A stretch of DNA of 64,000 nt. Origin: Kocuria rhizophila. Its GTDB lineage: Bacteria > Actinomycetota > Actinomycetes > Actinomycetales > Micrococcaceae. This document shows, piece after piece, positions 17,449-26,415 of the stretch. Positions within the stretch are counted from its first letter, which is position 1; each line of letters opens with the position of its first letter. Location of the stretch: NCBI RefSeq assembly GCF_003667225.1, contig NZ_RCOM01000002.1, positions 29,899 through 93,898 on the forward strand, written 5' to 3'. The translations under genes were made by a program, and so were the position numbers. The notes under the pieces were generated by a model, which had not been told where the DNA came from, did no database searches, and worked only from the letters and a program-made list of their open reading frames with translations.

Positions 17449-18200
17449 GGGCGGGCACCCCGGCGGGTCAGGCGAGTGCGGATCCGCACCCACGGCCGCT
17501 CGGTGCGCCAGTTGGCGCGCAGCGTGGCGGCGGCCATGCGCAGCTGCCTGCGGATCCGCGGCGGCGAGACCACCGCCCGCCACGAGACCACGGCGGCGCT
17601 GCCCGGGTCCATGACCACCCGCTCGCGGGGCCGCACGCGGAAGCTGAGGTCGAAGTCGTCGTGCACGTGCGCGTCGCGGTGCACCGCGGGGGATACCCGC
17701 CGCCACCAGGACCGCGTGAACGCCATGTTGGAACCCCACAGCGCCCAGTGCCCCAGGGCGGTCCCGGCCACCAGCCGGTAGGCCGTGATGTAGGCGGCGC
17801 CCGCGAGACGCCCGAGGCCCGGGCACCGCGGGCCGAAGCGCGCGATCCCGGAGACCGCCACGACGTCCTTGCCCTGCGGTCGGCCCAGTGCCCGCGTGAG
17901 GGTGTTCGCGTGCCGCTCGACCCACCCCGGGGCGGGCAGGCTGTCCGCGTCGCAGCGCAGGATCAGGTCGCCGCGCGCGGCGTCGTATCCCGCCGCGGCC
18001 GCATGGGCGACGCCGGGCTCCGGCTCACGCACGCACCGCACCTCGGGGTGCCGTGCGAGAACGTCCGCCAGGTGGTCGGAGGACGCGTTGTCCACCACCA
18101 CGATCTCGTCCGGCACGCGGGTCTGCTCCCGCAGGGCGCGCAGGCAGCGCTCGAGGTACGCGGCGTCGTTGCGCACGGGGATGACGACGCTGCACGTCAT
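17445..18200 (-). CDS. Family 2 glycosyltransferase
   Basis: 251 residues starting MTCSVVIPVRNDAAYLERCL, the usual GT-A opening. The nucleotide-sugar motif VVDNASSD and the metal-binding DxD in LILRCDADSLPAPGW are present, with a DDFDLSFRVR acceptor segment further on. A GTG 11 codons upstream is possible, but the fold starts at the ATG. It probably transfers a sugar to a lipid or wall precursor at the membrane. The stop overlaps the start of the membrane protein gene, so the two are co-translated and may work together. Confidence 0.85.
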   Translation of the reverse strand: MTCSVVIPVRNDAAYLERCLRALREQTRVPDEIVVVDNASSDHLADVLARHPEVRCVREPEPGVAHAAAAGYDAARGDLILRCDADSLPAPGWVERHANTLTRALGRPQGKDVVAVSGIARFGPRCPGLGRLAGAAYITAYRLVAGTALGHWALWGSNMAFTRSWWRRVSPAVHRDAHVHDDFDLSFRVRPRERVVMDPGSAAVVSWRAVVSPPRIRRQLRMAAATLRANWRTERPWVRIRTRLTRRGARP

Positions 18201-18414
18201 GCTCTGCGCCGCACTCACCCGTTCCACCCGCACAGTCTGTCACGCCGCCCGTGAGGTGACCTGGGCGCAGCGGTGGGTGCGAGCGGTGCAACGAGGTCCC
18301 CCACTCCCGAGCGGATCCACCACGGCTGCTCGTGGGACTGCGCCCTCGTAGTGGTCCGGCAGACCTCGGTAAACCTGCCCGTGCCCCGTGCCCCGTGCCC
18401 CGTGTCCGCCGAGC

Positions 18415-18918
18415 TCAGCGCGCCCGCCCCGCCGCCTCCCGTTCCAGCAGGCTCCGCTTCACGTCCTCGCCCCACGCGAAGCCACCCATCGAGCCGTCCG
18501 AGCGCAGCACCCGGTGGCACGGCACGAACAGCGCCACGGGATTGCGCGCGCACACCGAGGCCGCCGCCCGCACCGCCCGCGGGGTGCCCAAGACCTCCGC
18601 GAACTCCGTGTACGTCTGCGGGTCACCGGGCCGGATGCGCCGCAGCTGCTCCCACCCTGCGAGCTGCCCGTCCGTGCCGTGCAGCTCCACGGGCACGGCC
18701 ATGACCGGGTCGAGCTCCCCCGCGTAGTACGACCGCACCGCGTCCATCGCGGCCACGGTCCCGGCGCGCACGTCCTGCGGACGCCACTGCTCCCGCACCC
18801 GGGCCAGCGCCTCATCGGGGGACGCCGTCCAGCCCGAGGCGATCACCGCCCCGTCCGGCCCGGCCACGGCCGTGAAGGGGCCGTCCGGGGTGTCGATGGT
18901 CTCCACGGTGTGGGTCAT
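18415..18918 (-). CDS. ogt: Methylated-DNA--protein-cysteine methyltransferase
   Basis: 167 residues. The active site reads VALFVPCHRVLRSDGSMGGF, giving the PCHR motif with the acceptor Cys. TYTEFAEVLGTPRAVRAAA is the helix-turn-helix with the Tyr and Arg used for base flipping. It removes O6-alkyl groups from guanine in a suicide reaction. ATG 18918 overlaps the stop of the alkA-like gene, so the two alkylation-repair enzymes form one operon. The N-terminal domain is short, as in Ogt rather than Ada. Confidence 0.93.
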   Translation of the reverse strand: MTHTVETIDTPDGPFTAVAGPDGAVIASGWTASPDEALARVREQWRPQDVRAGTVAAMDAVRSYYAGELDPVMAVPVELHGTDGQLAGWEQLRRIRPGDPQTYTEFAEVLGTPRAVRAAASVCARNPVALFVPCHRVLRSDGSMGGFAWGEDVKRSLLEREAAGRAR

Positions 18919-19901
18919 GGCTGCTCGCTCTCGTCGAAGGTGGCGGGTGGTGTCAGCGGACCCCACAGGTGGGTGGTGGCGTAGCTGCGCCACGGGGCGG
19001 CGTCCTGCGCCCACGCGGTCAGCGCCTTCTTGTCCCCGGGCAGGCCGATCCGCTGGGCACCGGCCCGCATGGCGCCGTCGTCCACCAGGAACACGTCCGG
19101 GTCCCCGGTGACCCGCATGCGCACGTGGTCCGCGGTCCACGGCCCCACCCCGGGCAGGGCGAGCAGGGCGGCACGCTGCTGGGCGGCGTCGTCCCCGGGG
19201 GACAGGCTGAGCTCCCCGGAGGCGACGGCGCGTGCGGCCCCGAGCACCGCGCGCACCCTGGCCGCGGGACCGCGCAGGAAGCGCTCGCCGTGCTCCGCGA
19301 TTGCCGCCGCCGTGGGGAACATGCGGCTCAGCCCCGGGGCGAAGTCCGGGGCGGGCTCACCCATCTCCCGCGTGCGGGCACCGAGCATCGTGCGCGCGGC
19401 GGCCAGGGAGATCTGCTGACCGATCAGGGTGCGGAACAGTGTCTCCTCCGGGTCCACGGAGCCGACGACGCGCACACCCGGCCGGGCCTCGACGAGCGGG
19501 TGCAGGGCGGGCACGCGGGAGAGCGCCTCGTCCACGGCCAGGGGGTCGGCATCCAGGTCCAGGAGTCTCCGGACCCGGGCGATCAGGTCGGGCAGGTCCG
19601 CGAGGTCCGTGAGACGGGCACGCATCCGCAGCTCGTCCGCGCCCCGCCGGTACACCCGCAGCCACGCGGGGCCGCCCGGCAGGCGCAGGGTCCGGGAGTA
19701 GGAGGTGGCCGTGCCGACCTCCATGCCCTCGACGGCATGCACCGCGAACCAGACGAACAGCCCGTGCAGGTCCAGGGGTGCACGGTAGTGCAGGGCGAGG
19801 TCCACCTCGCCAGAGCCGGCCGCGGCGTCGGGGTACGCGTCCCGAGAAGGCGCGGCCCGGTGCTGCTCGTCAGAGGCGGGGTTCTCGGTGGGCACGGGCA
19901 C
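18915..19901 (-). CDS. alkA: DNA-3-methyladenine glycosylase II (AlkA-like)
   Basis: 328 residues from GTG 19901. The helix-hairpin-helix is clear at LLALPGVGPWTADHVRMRV, and the catalytic Asp lies in DVFLVDDGAMRAG. LFRTLIGQQISLAAARTMLG is the HhH-GPD family core. The N-terminal 110 residues match the AlkA beta domain. It excises alkylated purines, leaving an abasic site. It lies directly upstream of ogt with a four-base overlap, so direct reversal and base excision are made from one transcript. No Ada-type regulator is adjacent. Confidence 0.9.
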   Translation of the reverse strand: MPVPTENPASDEQHRAAPSRDAYPDAAAGSGEVDLALHYRAPLDLHGLFVWFAVHAVEGMEVGTATSYSRTLRLPGGPAWLRVYRRGADELRMRARLTDLADLPDLIARVRRLLDLDADPLAVDEALSRVPALHPLVEARPGVRVVGSVDPEETLFRTLIGQQISLAAARTMLGARTREMGEPAPDFAPGLSRMFPTAAAIAEHGERFLRGPAARVRAVLGAARAVASGELSLSPGDDAAQQRAALLALPGVGPWTADHVRMRVTGDPDVFLVDDGAMRAGAQRIGLPGDKKALTAWAQDAAPWRSYATTHLWGPLTPPATFDESEQP

Positions 19902-19959
19902 CAGACTCGCACTGTGCGGAGCCGGGCGCCAGTGGATCGCGGAGGCGTTGCCCGGGGCG

Positions 19960-20463
19960 TCAGTTCAGCAGCGCAATCCCCAGGTTCAGGGCCGCGGCGA
20001 ACGTGACCCACCCGAGATACGGGACCATGAGCCCCGCGGCCAGGCGGTTGACCTTCCAGAACACGGCCACGCACCACACCACGGCCACCCACAGGGCGGC
20101 GATGTCCACGAACGCGAGCCAGTACAGCTCGGCGCCGAAGAACAGCGGGGTCCACAGGGCGTTGAGCACCAGCTGGGCGGCCCACAGATAGAGGGGGAAG
20201 GAGAAGCCACGGGCGCGGAACACGAGCCAGCCGGCCACGGCGATCAGCGTGTAGAACACGGCCCAGGCGGGTCCGAACAGCCACGCGGGCGGGGCGAAGA
20301 ACGGCAGTTCCAGGCTCCCGTAGACCTCCTGCGCGTTGGAGGACGCCAGTCCGCCGAGCGCGGCGACCGCCGCGACGAGCAGGACGAACGGGATCAGGCA
20401 GAGCCACGAGCGGCCTCCGCGGGTCGGGGTGCTGACGGTTGGGGCGGCGGCGGGCGTGCTCAT
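19960..20463 (-). CDS. tspO: TspO/MBR-family membrane protein
   Basis: 167 residues with five hydrophobic helices. LPFFAPPAWLFGPAWAVFY is the conserved PP-x-W-x-FGP-x-W motif, and WTPLFFG and LWAAQLVLNALW are typical. TspO proteins bind porphyrins and related ligands and are linked to oxidative-stress control. ATG 20463 has AAGGA seven bases upstream; the next ATG (20481) lacks one. The upstream gap (20464-20593) carries an A-tract motif, GCGAAAAAATCGC, shared with other sites in this window. Confidence 0.92.
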   Translation of the reverse strand: MSTPAAAPTVSTPTRGGRSWLCLIPFVLLVAAVAALGGLASSNAQEVYGSLELPFFAPPAWLFGPAWAVFYTLIAVAGWLVFRARGFSFPLYLWAAQLVLNALWTPLFFGAELYWLAFVDIAALWVAVVWCVAVFWKVNRLAAGLMVPYLGWVTFAAALNLGIALLN

Positions 20464-20546
20464 TCGAGTGTCCTTGTCCATGTCGGTCGTGCGGCAATGG
20501 GCACGTCCAGTGTCCCACAACCGGTGATGACGTATCAACAACTAGA

Positions 20547-20570
20547 TAGGCGAGCGAAAAAATCGCGCGG
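20547..20570 (+). repeat. Copy B of the shared A-tract motif
   Basis: TAGGCGAGCGAAAAAATCGC resembles copy A (16016-16039) and includes a GCGA/TCGC stem around an A5 loop. On the minus strand it follows the 40-codon gene and precedes tspO, so it may be a terminator, an operator, or both. Confidence 0.3.
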
Positions 20571-20593
20571 CCGCACGGCGGGTGCGCGGCGCA

Positions 20594-20716
20594 TCAGGCC
20601 CCGGCGCTCAGCAGCTCCTCGTATGCCAGACCGGCCAGGGCGCTCGCCGTGATCGCGAGCCAGCGCGAGATCCGACGACGCCGCCGCGCGACTCCCTTCC
20701 CCGACGCTCCGCTCAC
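20594..20716 (-). CDS. Small basic protein, 40 residues
   Basis: A GTG at 20716 overlaps the stop of the upstream glycosylase gene in the GTGA manner seen for real gene pairs here. The 40-residue product starts VSGASGKGVARRRRRISRW and continues with a short hydrophobic helix, LAITASALAGLAY. The five Arg codons are encoded by a copy of the dispersed GACGACGCCGC motif (20674-20684). The coupling supports translation; no family is recognised. The product could equally be a by-product of the motif. Confidence 0.4.
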   Translation of the reverse strand: MSGASGKGVARRRRRISRWLAITASALAGLAYEELLSAGA

Positions 20717-21162
20717 GGCTTGATCCGCTCCCACTCGGCCACGTCCCCGGGAACCACCGCGAACAGCGGGTGGGCAGGGGCGGCGTCGGGATCCGTGCCG
20801 TCCAGGGCGGTGCGGGCCCACTGCGGGTCCCGGGCGAGGACCTTCTGCAGCAGGAACTCGAACTCGTAGCGCAGCTGGCCCGTGGTGACCGTGATGGAGC
20901 GGGGCTCGGTGTCCCGGGGGCGCGCCACGCGGGAGCGGTCGAAGCTGTAGCCGCGCCGGTCCGCCTCGTCCGCGACCCCGTGCAGGTAGGCCGTCACGAA
21001 GCCCACCGGATCACTCGTGGCGCGGAAGCGCTGCAGCTGCGGGTGGCGGGTGTAGCCCGTGGTCTGACCCAGCAGCACCTTCTGGGCCAGCAGGCCCTCC
21101 CGCCAGTCCGCCACGAGGGCGCGTCGATCCAGCAGGGACGGGTGAAGTGACCACAGGCGCAT
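20713..21162 (-). CDS. Pyrimidine-dimer DNA glycosylase (endonuclease V type)
   Basis: 149 residues starting MRLWSLHPSLLDRRALVADW, followed by EGLLAQKVL and GYTRHPQLQRF, which are hallmarks of the Pyr_excise family. Members cut cyclobutane pyrimidine dimers after UV damage by glycosylase/AP-lyase action, with the N-terminal amine as nucleophile, so Met removal would be needed here. In-frame upstream codons lack a ribosome binding site. It adds to the neighbouring ogt/alkA repair genes. It is divergent from dedA. Confidence 0.8.
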   Translation of the reverse strand: MRLWSLHPSLLDRRALVADWREGLLAQKVLLGQTTGYTRHPQLQRFRATSDPVGFVTAYLHGVADEADRRGYSFDRSRVARPRDTEPRSITVTTGQLRYEFEFLLQKVLARDPQWARTALDGTDPDAAPAHPLFAVVPGDVAEWERIKP

Positions 21163-21266
21163 GCGCCCATTCAACCGTGCAACGCCCCGGAACCTCCAAG
21201 CCGGCTCCGAGCCAGCGCCCGTAGGATGGGGCCCACCCCTGACGACCACGTGCGGAGAACACCTTC

Positions 21267-21935
21267 ATGTCCTTGCCTGCCATCCTGGCCGCCACCGCTG
21301 AGAGCGGTTCCCCACTCACCGGCGTCGCGGCGTGGGTGGTGGACGTGATGAACGCGATCGGTGCCCCCGGTGCCGGTTTCCTGGTGGCGCTGGAGAACCT
21401 GTCCCCGCCGCTGCCGTCCGAGGTGATCCTCCCGCTGGCCGGATTCACCGCGAGCCAGGGCGGCTTCAGCCTGGCGAGTGCCATCTTCTGGACCACCCTG
21501 GGCTCGATCGTGGGCGCCATCGCGCTGTACTGGATCGGCATCGCCCTGGGGCGCCGCCGGCTGCGGATCGTCGTGGACAAGATGCCCCTGGTGGACCTGT
21601 ACGACCTGGACCGCACCGAGGCGTGGTTCGACCGCCACGGCCGCAAAGCCGTGTTCTTCGGGCGGATGGTCCCCATCTTCCGCTCCCTGATCTCCATCCC
21701 GGCGGGCATCGAGCGGATGCCGTTCGGACTCTTCGTGCTGCTCAGCGGCCTGGGATCCCTGATCTGGAACACCATCTTCGTGCTGGCCGGGTTCTACCTG
21801 GGCGAGAACTGGCACATCGCGGAGCAGTACGCGAGCGTGTTCTCGCGCATCGTGGTGGTCGTGGTCCTCGTGGCGGTGATCGGGTGGGGGCTCAAGCGCA
21901 TCCGCCGCAACCGGCAGGCGCGCTCCGACACCTGA
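21267..21935 (+). CDS. DedA-family membrane protein
   Basis: 222 residues. ALENLSPPLPSEVILPLAGF is the DedA signature, with a membrane-embedded Glu. FGRMVPIFRSLISIPAGIERMP is the second conserved amphipathic loop with its essential Arg. Four to five membrane segments follow the usual order, and the C-terminal tail is basic (KRIRRNRQAR). DedA proteins act as phospholipid transporters that recycle the undecaprenyl or phosphatidyl carrier. A GCGGCGTCGT copy lies 35 bp past the stop. Confidence 0.92.
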   Translation: MSLPAILAATAESGSPLTGVAAWVVDVMNAIGAPGAGFLVALENLSPPLPSEVILPLAGFTASQGGFSLASAIFWTTLGSIVGAIALYWIGIALGRRRLRIVVDKMPLVDLYDLDRTEAWFDRHGRKAVFFGRMVPIFRSLISIPAGIERMPFGLFVLLSGLGSLIWNTIFVLAGFYLGENWHIAEQYASVFSRIVVVVVLVAVIGWGLKRIRRNRQARSDT

Positions 21936-22048
21936 GCGGCGCGGTGGGGGCCGCACGGGAGCCGGCCGTGCGGCGTCGTGGGCCGGAGGCGGTGTCCGCG
22001 TTCCGTCATCGAGCGCCCGACCCCGGCCTGACCAGTAGCATTGCGATC

Positions 22049-22696
22049 GTGGCGCGCCCCCGCAAATTCGATGAGACCACCCGCCGAGCCCTGATCCAGG
22101 ACGCCGCCGAGCAGATCCTGTCCGGTGGTGTGGACTCCGTGTCCCTCCGGCCGCTGGCCGCCAAGCACGGCTGCTCCACCACCGCCATCTACACCATGTT
22201 CGGCAGCCGGGACGCGCTGATCGCCGAGGTGCGCCGTGAAGCCCTCGCCGACTACCTCCGGGCTCAGAGAGGGGCGCTCACCACGGGACGGCCGCTCGAG
22301 GACCTGTGCGCGCTCGCGCGGGAGAGCCGCCGCTGGGTGCTCGCGAACCCCGAGCTGTACAAGGTGATCCTGGGGCGCGGCCGCCCCTGGCTGGGCACAC
22401 CCATGGTCGGGGACGCGGAGCGCGTGGAGTTCGCGGAGGCCTCCACGCGCCTGATGTACCGGCTGATCCGCGCCGGGATCGACGAGGGCGCCCTCCACCC
22501 CGTCCCCGTCACGGACATCGGGGCGTCCGTGCGGGCGGGGATCCACGGCTGGATCGCCATCGAGATGCACCACCCCGGGGCGCCCGGTGAGGACGCCGAC
22601 GCCGCCTACGACCGCCACATCCACGCCCTGCTGCGTGCGTGGCAGGTGAGCACACCCCTGACCCTTTCCTGCCGCACCACCGAGAGGACCCCATGA
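22049..22696 (+). CDS. TetR-family transcriptional regulator
   Basis: 215 residues from GTG 22049. The helix-turn-helix reads SLRPLAAKHGCSTTAIYTMFGSR. The C-terminal ligand domain includes a WVLANPELYKVI helix found in the TetR_C_13/WHG group, whose family commonly controls lipid or acyl metabolism. The stop overlaps the start of the acyltransferase gene (ATGA), so regulator and enzyme are co-translated and the regulator probably senses an acyl-CoA or acylcarnitine-like ligand. The start lies just downstream of dedA without a clear separate promoter. Confidence 0.85.
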   Translation: MARPRKFDETTRRALIQDAAEQILSGGVDSVSLRPLAAKHGCSTTAIYTMFGSRDALIAEVRREALADYLRAQRGALTTGRPLEDLCALARESRRWVLANPELYKVILGRGRPWLGTPMVGDAERVEFAEASTRLMYRLIRAGIDEGALHPVPVTDIGASVRAGIHGWIAIEMHHPGAPGEDADAAYDRHIHALLRAWQVSTPLTLSCRTTERTP

Positions 22697-24426
22697 GCGC
22701 GAAGACCCTGCCAGTGCCCCCGCTGGACGGGACGCTCTCCCGCTTCCTCACGGCCGCGGAGCCGCTGGTGGACCGGGAAACCCTTGAGGGTGCCCGCCGG
22801 GAGGTCGAGCGCTTCGCATCCCAGGAGGGCCCGCGGCTGCAGACCGCACTGGAGGAGTTCGCCCGCGCGGAGGACGCCGCGGGACGCAGCTGGCTCTCGC
22901 GGGAGTGGCTGGACGGCTACCTCACGGTGCGCACCCCGTTGCCGCTGACCACCAGTGTGGGCTTCCAGATCGCGGGGGACTACGGCTCACCCGGCGTGGG
23001 CCGGGCCGCGGAGCTCGTGCACCGGGCGGCGTCGGTGCACCTGCGGCAGGTGCGCGGGGAGACTCCCCAGCAGGTGGACCCCCGGGGCAACCCCCTGAGC
23101 ATGGAGCAGTGGGAGTGCCTGGCCGGGGGAGTCCGCCATCCCCTCCCGGAACGTGACGAGATCCGCAGACCGGGCCACGCGGCGTCGTCGTCCGGCGGCG
23201 TGGTGAACGTCCCGGAGATCGGTGTGATCCACCGCGGGCGGCTGTACGCGCTGCCGATCGCCACCGGGCAGCTGCGGCCGGTGCCGCTGCGGACCGTGGC
23301 GCAGGGGTTGCGGGGGGTGCTCGAGCGGGACGAGCCGCGCGAGACCGAGCTGCCGTTCGGGGCGCTGTCCTACCTGGGCAGCGAGGTGGCGGCGCCGCTG
23401 CTGGAGCGACTGACCGCGGACGCGCACAACGCGGCGGTCTACGAGCGCATCACGCGCATGCTGTTCGTGGTCAACCTGGTGGAGGCACGCGCGGAGGTCG
23501 TGAAGCACCTGGAACGCTCGGCGTTCGAGGTGGGGCACGCGTGGGTGTACAAGCCCATCACGTACGAGGTGTGCCTGGAGGACGAGTGGCTCGCGATGCT
23601 CGTGGAGCACAGCACCGTGGACGGCGCCACGATCCTGGCGGTCGCCGGGGAGCTGCAGGACGTCACGGTCCCGGACGAGGCGCCCCTGCCGGACGCACCG
23701 TCACCGGAGGCCCTCACGTGGGACATCGACCCGCAGCTGCGGGAGGAGCTCGTGGCGGCGGTCGCCGGCTACCGCAGCGAGGCCGCGCTGCTGGGCGTGC
23801 ACCGCGTGGTGGTGCCGCGCCCGCACCGCGCGGAGCTGCCCTTCCGGATCAGCGACGACGCCGCCCAGCAGCTCATCCTGCTGCTCGCCCAGCACGCCAC
23901 GTACGGGCGCGTGCGCGGGGTCTACGAAGCGGTGGACATGCGCGAGTACCAGGCCGGGCGCACCGAGTGCCTGCGGCCCGTCACCCCGGAGGCCGCCGCG
24001 TTCGTGCGCGCCCTCCATGAGGGTCACGCCACCGAGGAGCTCTTCCGCGCCGCCCTGGACGCCCACCGCGGCTGGGTCAAGGCGTGCAAGAGCGCCCACG
24101 GGGTGGACCGGCACATGCTGGGGCTCGCCATGATGGCCGAGCGCACCCGTGAGCCCTCCGCGTTCTTCGGATCCCCGGCGCTCGCGGCGGTGCGCCATGA
24201 CTTCCTCTCCACCACGTCCATCGGTGGACCGGACCGGATCGTGCGCTACGCGTTCGCCCCCACCACACCCGAGGGCTTCGGGGTCACCTACACCACGTGC
24301 GCGGACAGCTACGAGTTCTGCGTGAACTACCGCCGGGACACCAGCGAGGACCTGGAGGGCTTCGCGCACCACCTCACCACGGCCGCGCAGACGCTGTGGG
24401 AGTTCTTGGCGTCGCTGCGGGGCTAG
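22693..24426 (+). CDS. Carnitine/choline O-acyltransferase family enzyme
   Basis: 577 residues. The catalytic His lies in LVEHSTVDGATI. KSAHGVDRHMLGL is the CoA-binding KxxxxGxDRHxxGL motif, and LSTTSIGG and YTTCADSYEFCVNY are further family blocks. It exchanges acyl groups between CoA and carnitine or choline. Such enzymes are rare in bacteria and are fairly common in Actinobacteria. A dispersed GCGGCGTCGTC copy (23179-23189) encodes HAASSSGG in a surface loop around residue 165. It is coupled to the TetR gene. The stop overlaps the opposite small gene's stop. Confidence 0.9.
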   Translation: MSAKTLPVPPLDGTLSRFLTAAEPLVDRETLEGARREVERFASQEGPRLQTALEEFARAEDAAGRSWLSREWLDGYLTVRTPLPLTTSVGFQIAGDYGSPGVGRAAELVHRAASVHLRQVRGETPQQVDPRGNPLSMEQWECLAGGVRHPLPERDEIRRPGHAASSSGGVVNVPEIGVIHRGRLYALPIATGQLRPVPLRTVAQGLRGVLERDEPRETELPFGALSYLGSEVAAPLLERLTADAHNAAVYERITRMLFVVNLVEARAEVVKHLERSAFEVGHAWVYKPITYEVCLEDEWLAMLVEHSTVDGATILAVAGELQDVTVPDEAPLPDAPSPEALTWDIDPQLREELVAAVAGYRSEAALLGVHRVVVPRPHRAELPFRISDDAAQQLILLLAQHATYGRVRGVYEAVDMREYQAGRTECLRPVTPEAAAFVRALHEGHATEELFRAALDAHRGWVKACKSAHGVDRHMLGLAMMAERTREPSAFFGSPALAAVRHDFLSTTSIGGPDRIVRYAFAPTTPEGFGVTYTTCADSYEFCVNYRRDTSEDLEGFAHHLTTAAQTLWEFLASLRG

Positions 24427-24599
24427 TTGCCGGTGTCCGGCTCCCGGCCCTGCATGTCCGTCATGGCGCCGATCCCGCCGTCTGCGGGCTGCGGCTGGGT
24501 GCGGTCGTCCTGGAGGTACTCCTGCTCCTGCTCGGGAGTCATCCCCACGGTCTGCTCCTTGGCGGTCTGGCCGTCATCCGCAGTGTGCCTACCCGCCAT
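24423..24599 (-). CDS. Small acidic hydrophilic protein, 58 residues
   Basis: The ATG at 24599 (MAGRHTADDGQTAKEQ) follows the 63-residue gene by three bases, with GGAGGG inside the end of that gene as ribosome binding site. The product is rich in Gln, Asp, Glu and Gly (TPEQEQEYLQDD) with no hydrophobic core, so probably disordered. No family is recognised. The last codons overlap the stop of the convergent acyltransferase. Confidence 0.6.
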   Translation of the reverse strand: MAGRHTADDGQTAKEQTVGMTPEQEQEYLQDDRTQPQPADGGIGAMTDMQGREPDTGN

Positions 24600-24602
24600 G
24601 GC

Positions 24603-24794
24603 TCAGCCCTCCCGCTGGGCGAGGATGTCGTCCAGGGTCTCGCGGGCGGCCTGACGTGCGGCCACGCGCGAACTCGCCGCGCGCTGCTGCTCGTGGTTGT
24701 CCGCGTCCTCGACGCGCTGCTTCTCCTCGTCCTCACGCTCCTTGGCCTTGTCGCGGGCGGTCTGAAGGGCTTCCCAGATGCTGTTTTCACTCAT
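24603..24794 (-). CDS. Small charged helical protein, 63 residues
   Basis: Starts MSENSIWEALQTARDKAKER and continues as an unbroken, strongly charged helix (EREDEEKQRVEDADNHEQQR, then ARQAARETLDDILAQREG). Heptad-like spacing suggests a coiled coil or a helical DNA- or protein-binding rod. It is the first gene of a two-gene unit with the 58-residue protein. No homologue is recognised. It is divergent from the permease at 25008. Confidence 0.65.
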   Translation of the reverse strand: MSENSIWEALQTARDKAKEREDEEKQRVEDADNHEQQRAASSRVAARQAARETLDDILAQREG

Positions 24795-24897
24795 GGAGCC
24801 AGTCGACCACTCAGCGCGCGGCACCACAACCCTCTCGAGCCCACCGGATGAAATGACACAGTCGACACTTTTCTGCCGAACGGGGTTCGCGAGGTAT

Positions 24898-24926
24898 TTG
24901 ACGCTCTGCGACCTGGGTCACATAGT
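24898..24926 (+). promoter_or_regulatory. Sigma-70-type promoter for the MHS permease operon
   Basis: TTGACG (24898-24903) and CATAGT (24921-24926) are 17 bp apart. The predicted start near 24932 leaves a leader of about 75 nt before the permease ATG at 25008. Two TCACA words flank the -10 region and could be operator halves. Confidence 0.6.
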
Positions 24927-25007
24927 GGCAGGGCAGGGGTCACAGCGTGGTGGTCCCGCCGGCCACCGCGTGGACCGGTTCTCCTCCCTCCTGATCCAGA
25001 GGTGCCC

Positions 25008-26390
25008 ATGTCCCACACCGTCGGTGGTCCCGCAGACCACGCGCAGGGCGGCCAGACCGTCCGGCAGCACGACCCCCGCAAGGCCCGCCGCGCGCTGGTC
25101 GGCGCCTACGTGGGCACGTCCCTCGAGTGGTACGACTTCTTCCTGTTCGGCACCACCTCCTCCATCGTCTTTGCGCCGCTGTTCTTCGGCGGGGACGATC
25201 CCGCCTTGGCAGTGATCAGCTCGTTCCTGCTGTTCGGGGTGGGCTTCATCGCACGCCCCATCGGGGCGCTGCTCGCGGGGCACTTCGGGGACCGGCTGGG
25301 CCGGCGCACCATCCTCATGATCACGATCGTGGCCATGGGTGTGTCCTCCACGCTGATCGGGGTGCTGCCCACGTTCGAGACCGCTGGGATCGTGGCGCCG
25401 ATCCTGTTGGCGGTCCTGCGGTGCGTGCAGGGCATGGCCGCGGGCGGCGAGTGGGGTGGTGCCACCCTCATGGCGGTGGAGAACGCCCCCGAGGGCAAGC
25501 GCGGATTCTACGGATCAGTGGTGCAGCTGGGCTCTCCCACCGGCACCATCCTGTCCTCGATGATCGTGGCCGCCGTGGTGGCGCTGTCCGGCGAGAAGTT
25601 CCTGGAGGGTGCCTGGCGCATCCCGTACCTGATCTCCATCCTGCTGGTCGTCGTGGGCGTGTGGATCCGGCTGCGCGTGGACGAGACCGACGACTACAAG
25701 GATGCCCAGGCCGCCCGCGCGGCCGCTCCCCAGGAGAAGGAGGGCCTGCCCGCCGTCGAGATCCTGCGGACCGTGCCCGGCCGCCTGATCCTGGGCGTGG
25801 GCACGTACCTGTTCGGCAACGCCGGGTTCTTCGTGCTCACCACGTTCATGATCAGCTACGTCACCGGGGAGCTCGGCCTGCCCTCCACCGTGATCCTCAC
25901 GGCCATCACGTGGGGTGCGGTCGCGCAGCTGGTCACCATGTCCGTGGCCGGCAAGCTGGCGGACTGGACCTCCCCGTCCATCGTGGTGGTCCTGGGCTAC
26001 GCACTGGCCACGGTGCTCGCGTTCCCCATCTTCTGGCTCGTGGACACGCGCGACGTCGCGTGGATCACCGCCGCGATGATCCTGGGCATCGGCTTCGCGT
26101 CCATCCCGTACGCGCCGGTGGGCACGATGCTCACCCAGCTGTTCCCGGTGAAGGTCCGCTACTCCGCGATCGCCATGTGCGCCAACTTCGCGGGCGTGAT
26201 CGCCGGGTTCATGCCCGCGCTCGCCGCGTGGATCCTCGGTGTCACGGGCGGCGGTTCCACGGGCCCGGCCCTGCTGCTGATGGTGCTGGGTGTCATCTCC
26301 CTGGTCTCCTCGATCGCCGCCCGCCGGCTCATCCGCCGCGACGAGGAGCAGAACGTGGACCAGATCTCTGGAGACCTGCTGAACCGGTGA
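25008..26390 (+). CDS. MFS transporter, metabolite:H+ symporter (MHS) type
   Basis: 460 residues, 12 predicted helices. GTSLEWYDFFLFG at the start of helix 1 and GDRLGRRTILM between helices 2 and 3 are MHS-family signatures; GMAAGGEWGGA lies in helix 4-5. These proteins import organic acids, betaines or aromatic acids with protons. ATG 25008 was preferred over GTG 25002 because AGAGGT lies just upstream of it. It is followed within 26 bp by the amidohydrolase, suggesting uptake of that enzyme's substrate. Confidence 0.88.
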   Translation: MSHTVGGPADHAQGGQTVRQHDPRKARRALVGAYVGTSLEWYDFFLFGTTSSIVFAPLFFGGDDPALAVISSFLLFGVGFIARPIGALLAGHFGDRLGRRTILMITIVAMGVSSTLIGVLPTFETAGIVAPILLAVLRCVQGMAAGGEWGGATLMAVENAPEGKRGFYGSVVQLGSPTGTILSSMIVAAVVALSGEKFLEGAWRIPYLISILLVVVGVWIRLRVDETDDYKDAQAARAAAPQEKEGLPAVEILRTVPGRLILGVGTYLFGNAGFFVLTTFMISYVTGELGLPSTVILTAITWGAVAQLVTMSVAGKLADWTSPSIVVVLGYALATVLAFPIFWLVDTRDVAWITAAMILGIGFASIPYAPVGTMLTQLFPVKVRYSAIAMCANFAGVIAGFMPALAAWILGVTGGGSTGPALLLMVLGVISLVSSIAARRLIRRDEEQNVDQISGDLLNR

Positions 26391-26415
26391 CCCCGGTGGA
26401 AACGAGGAATCAGAC

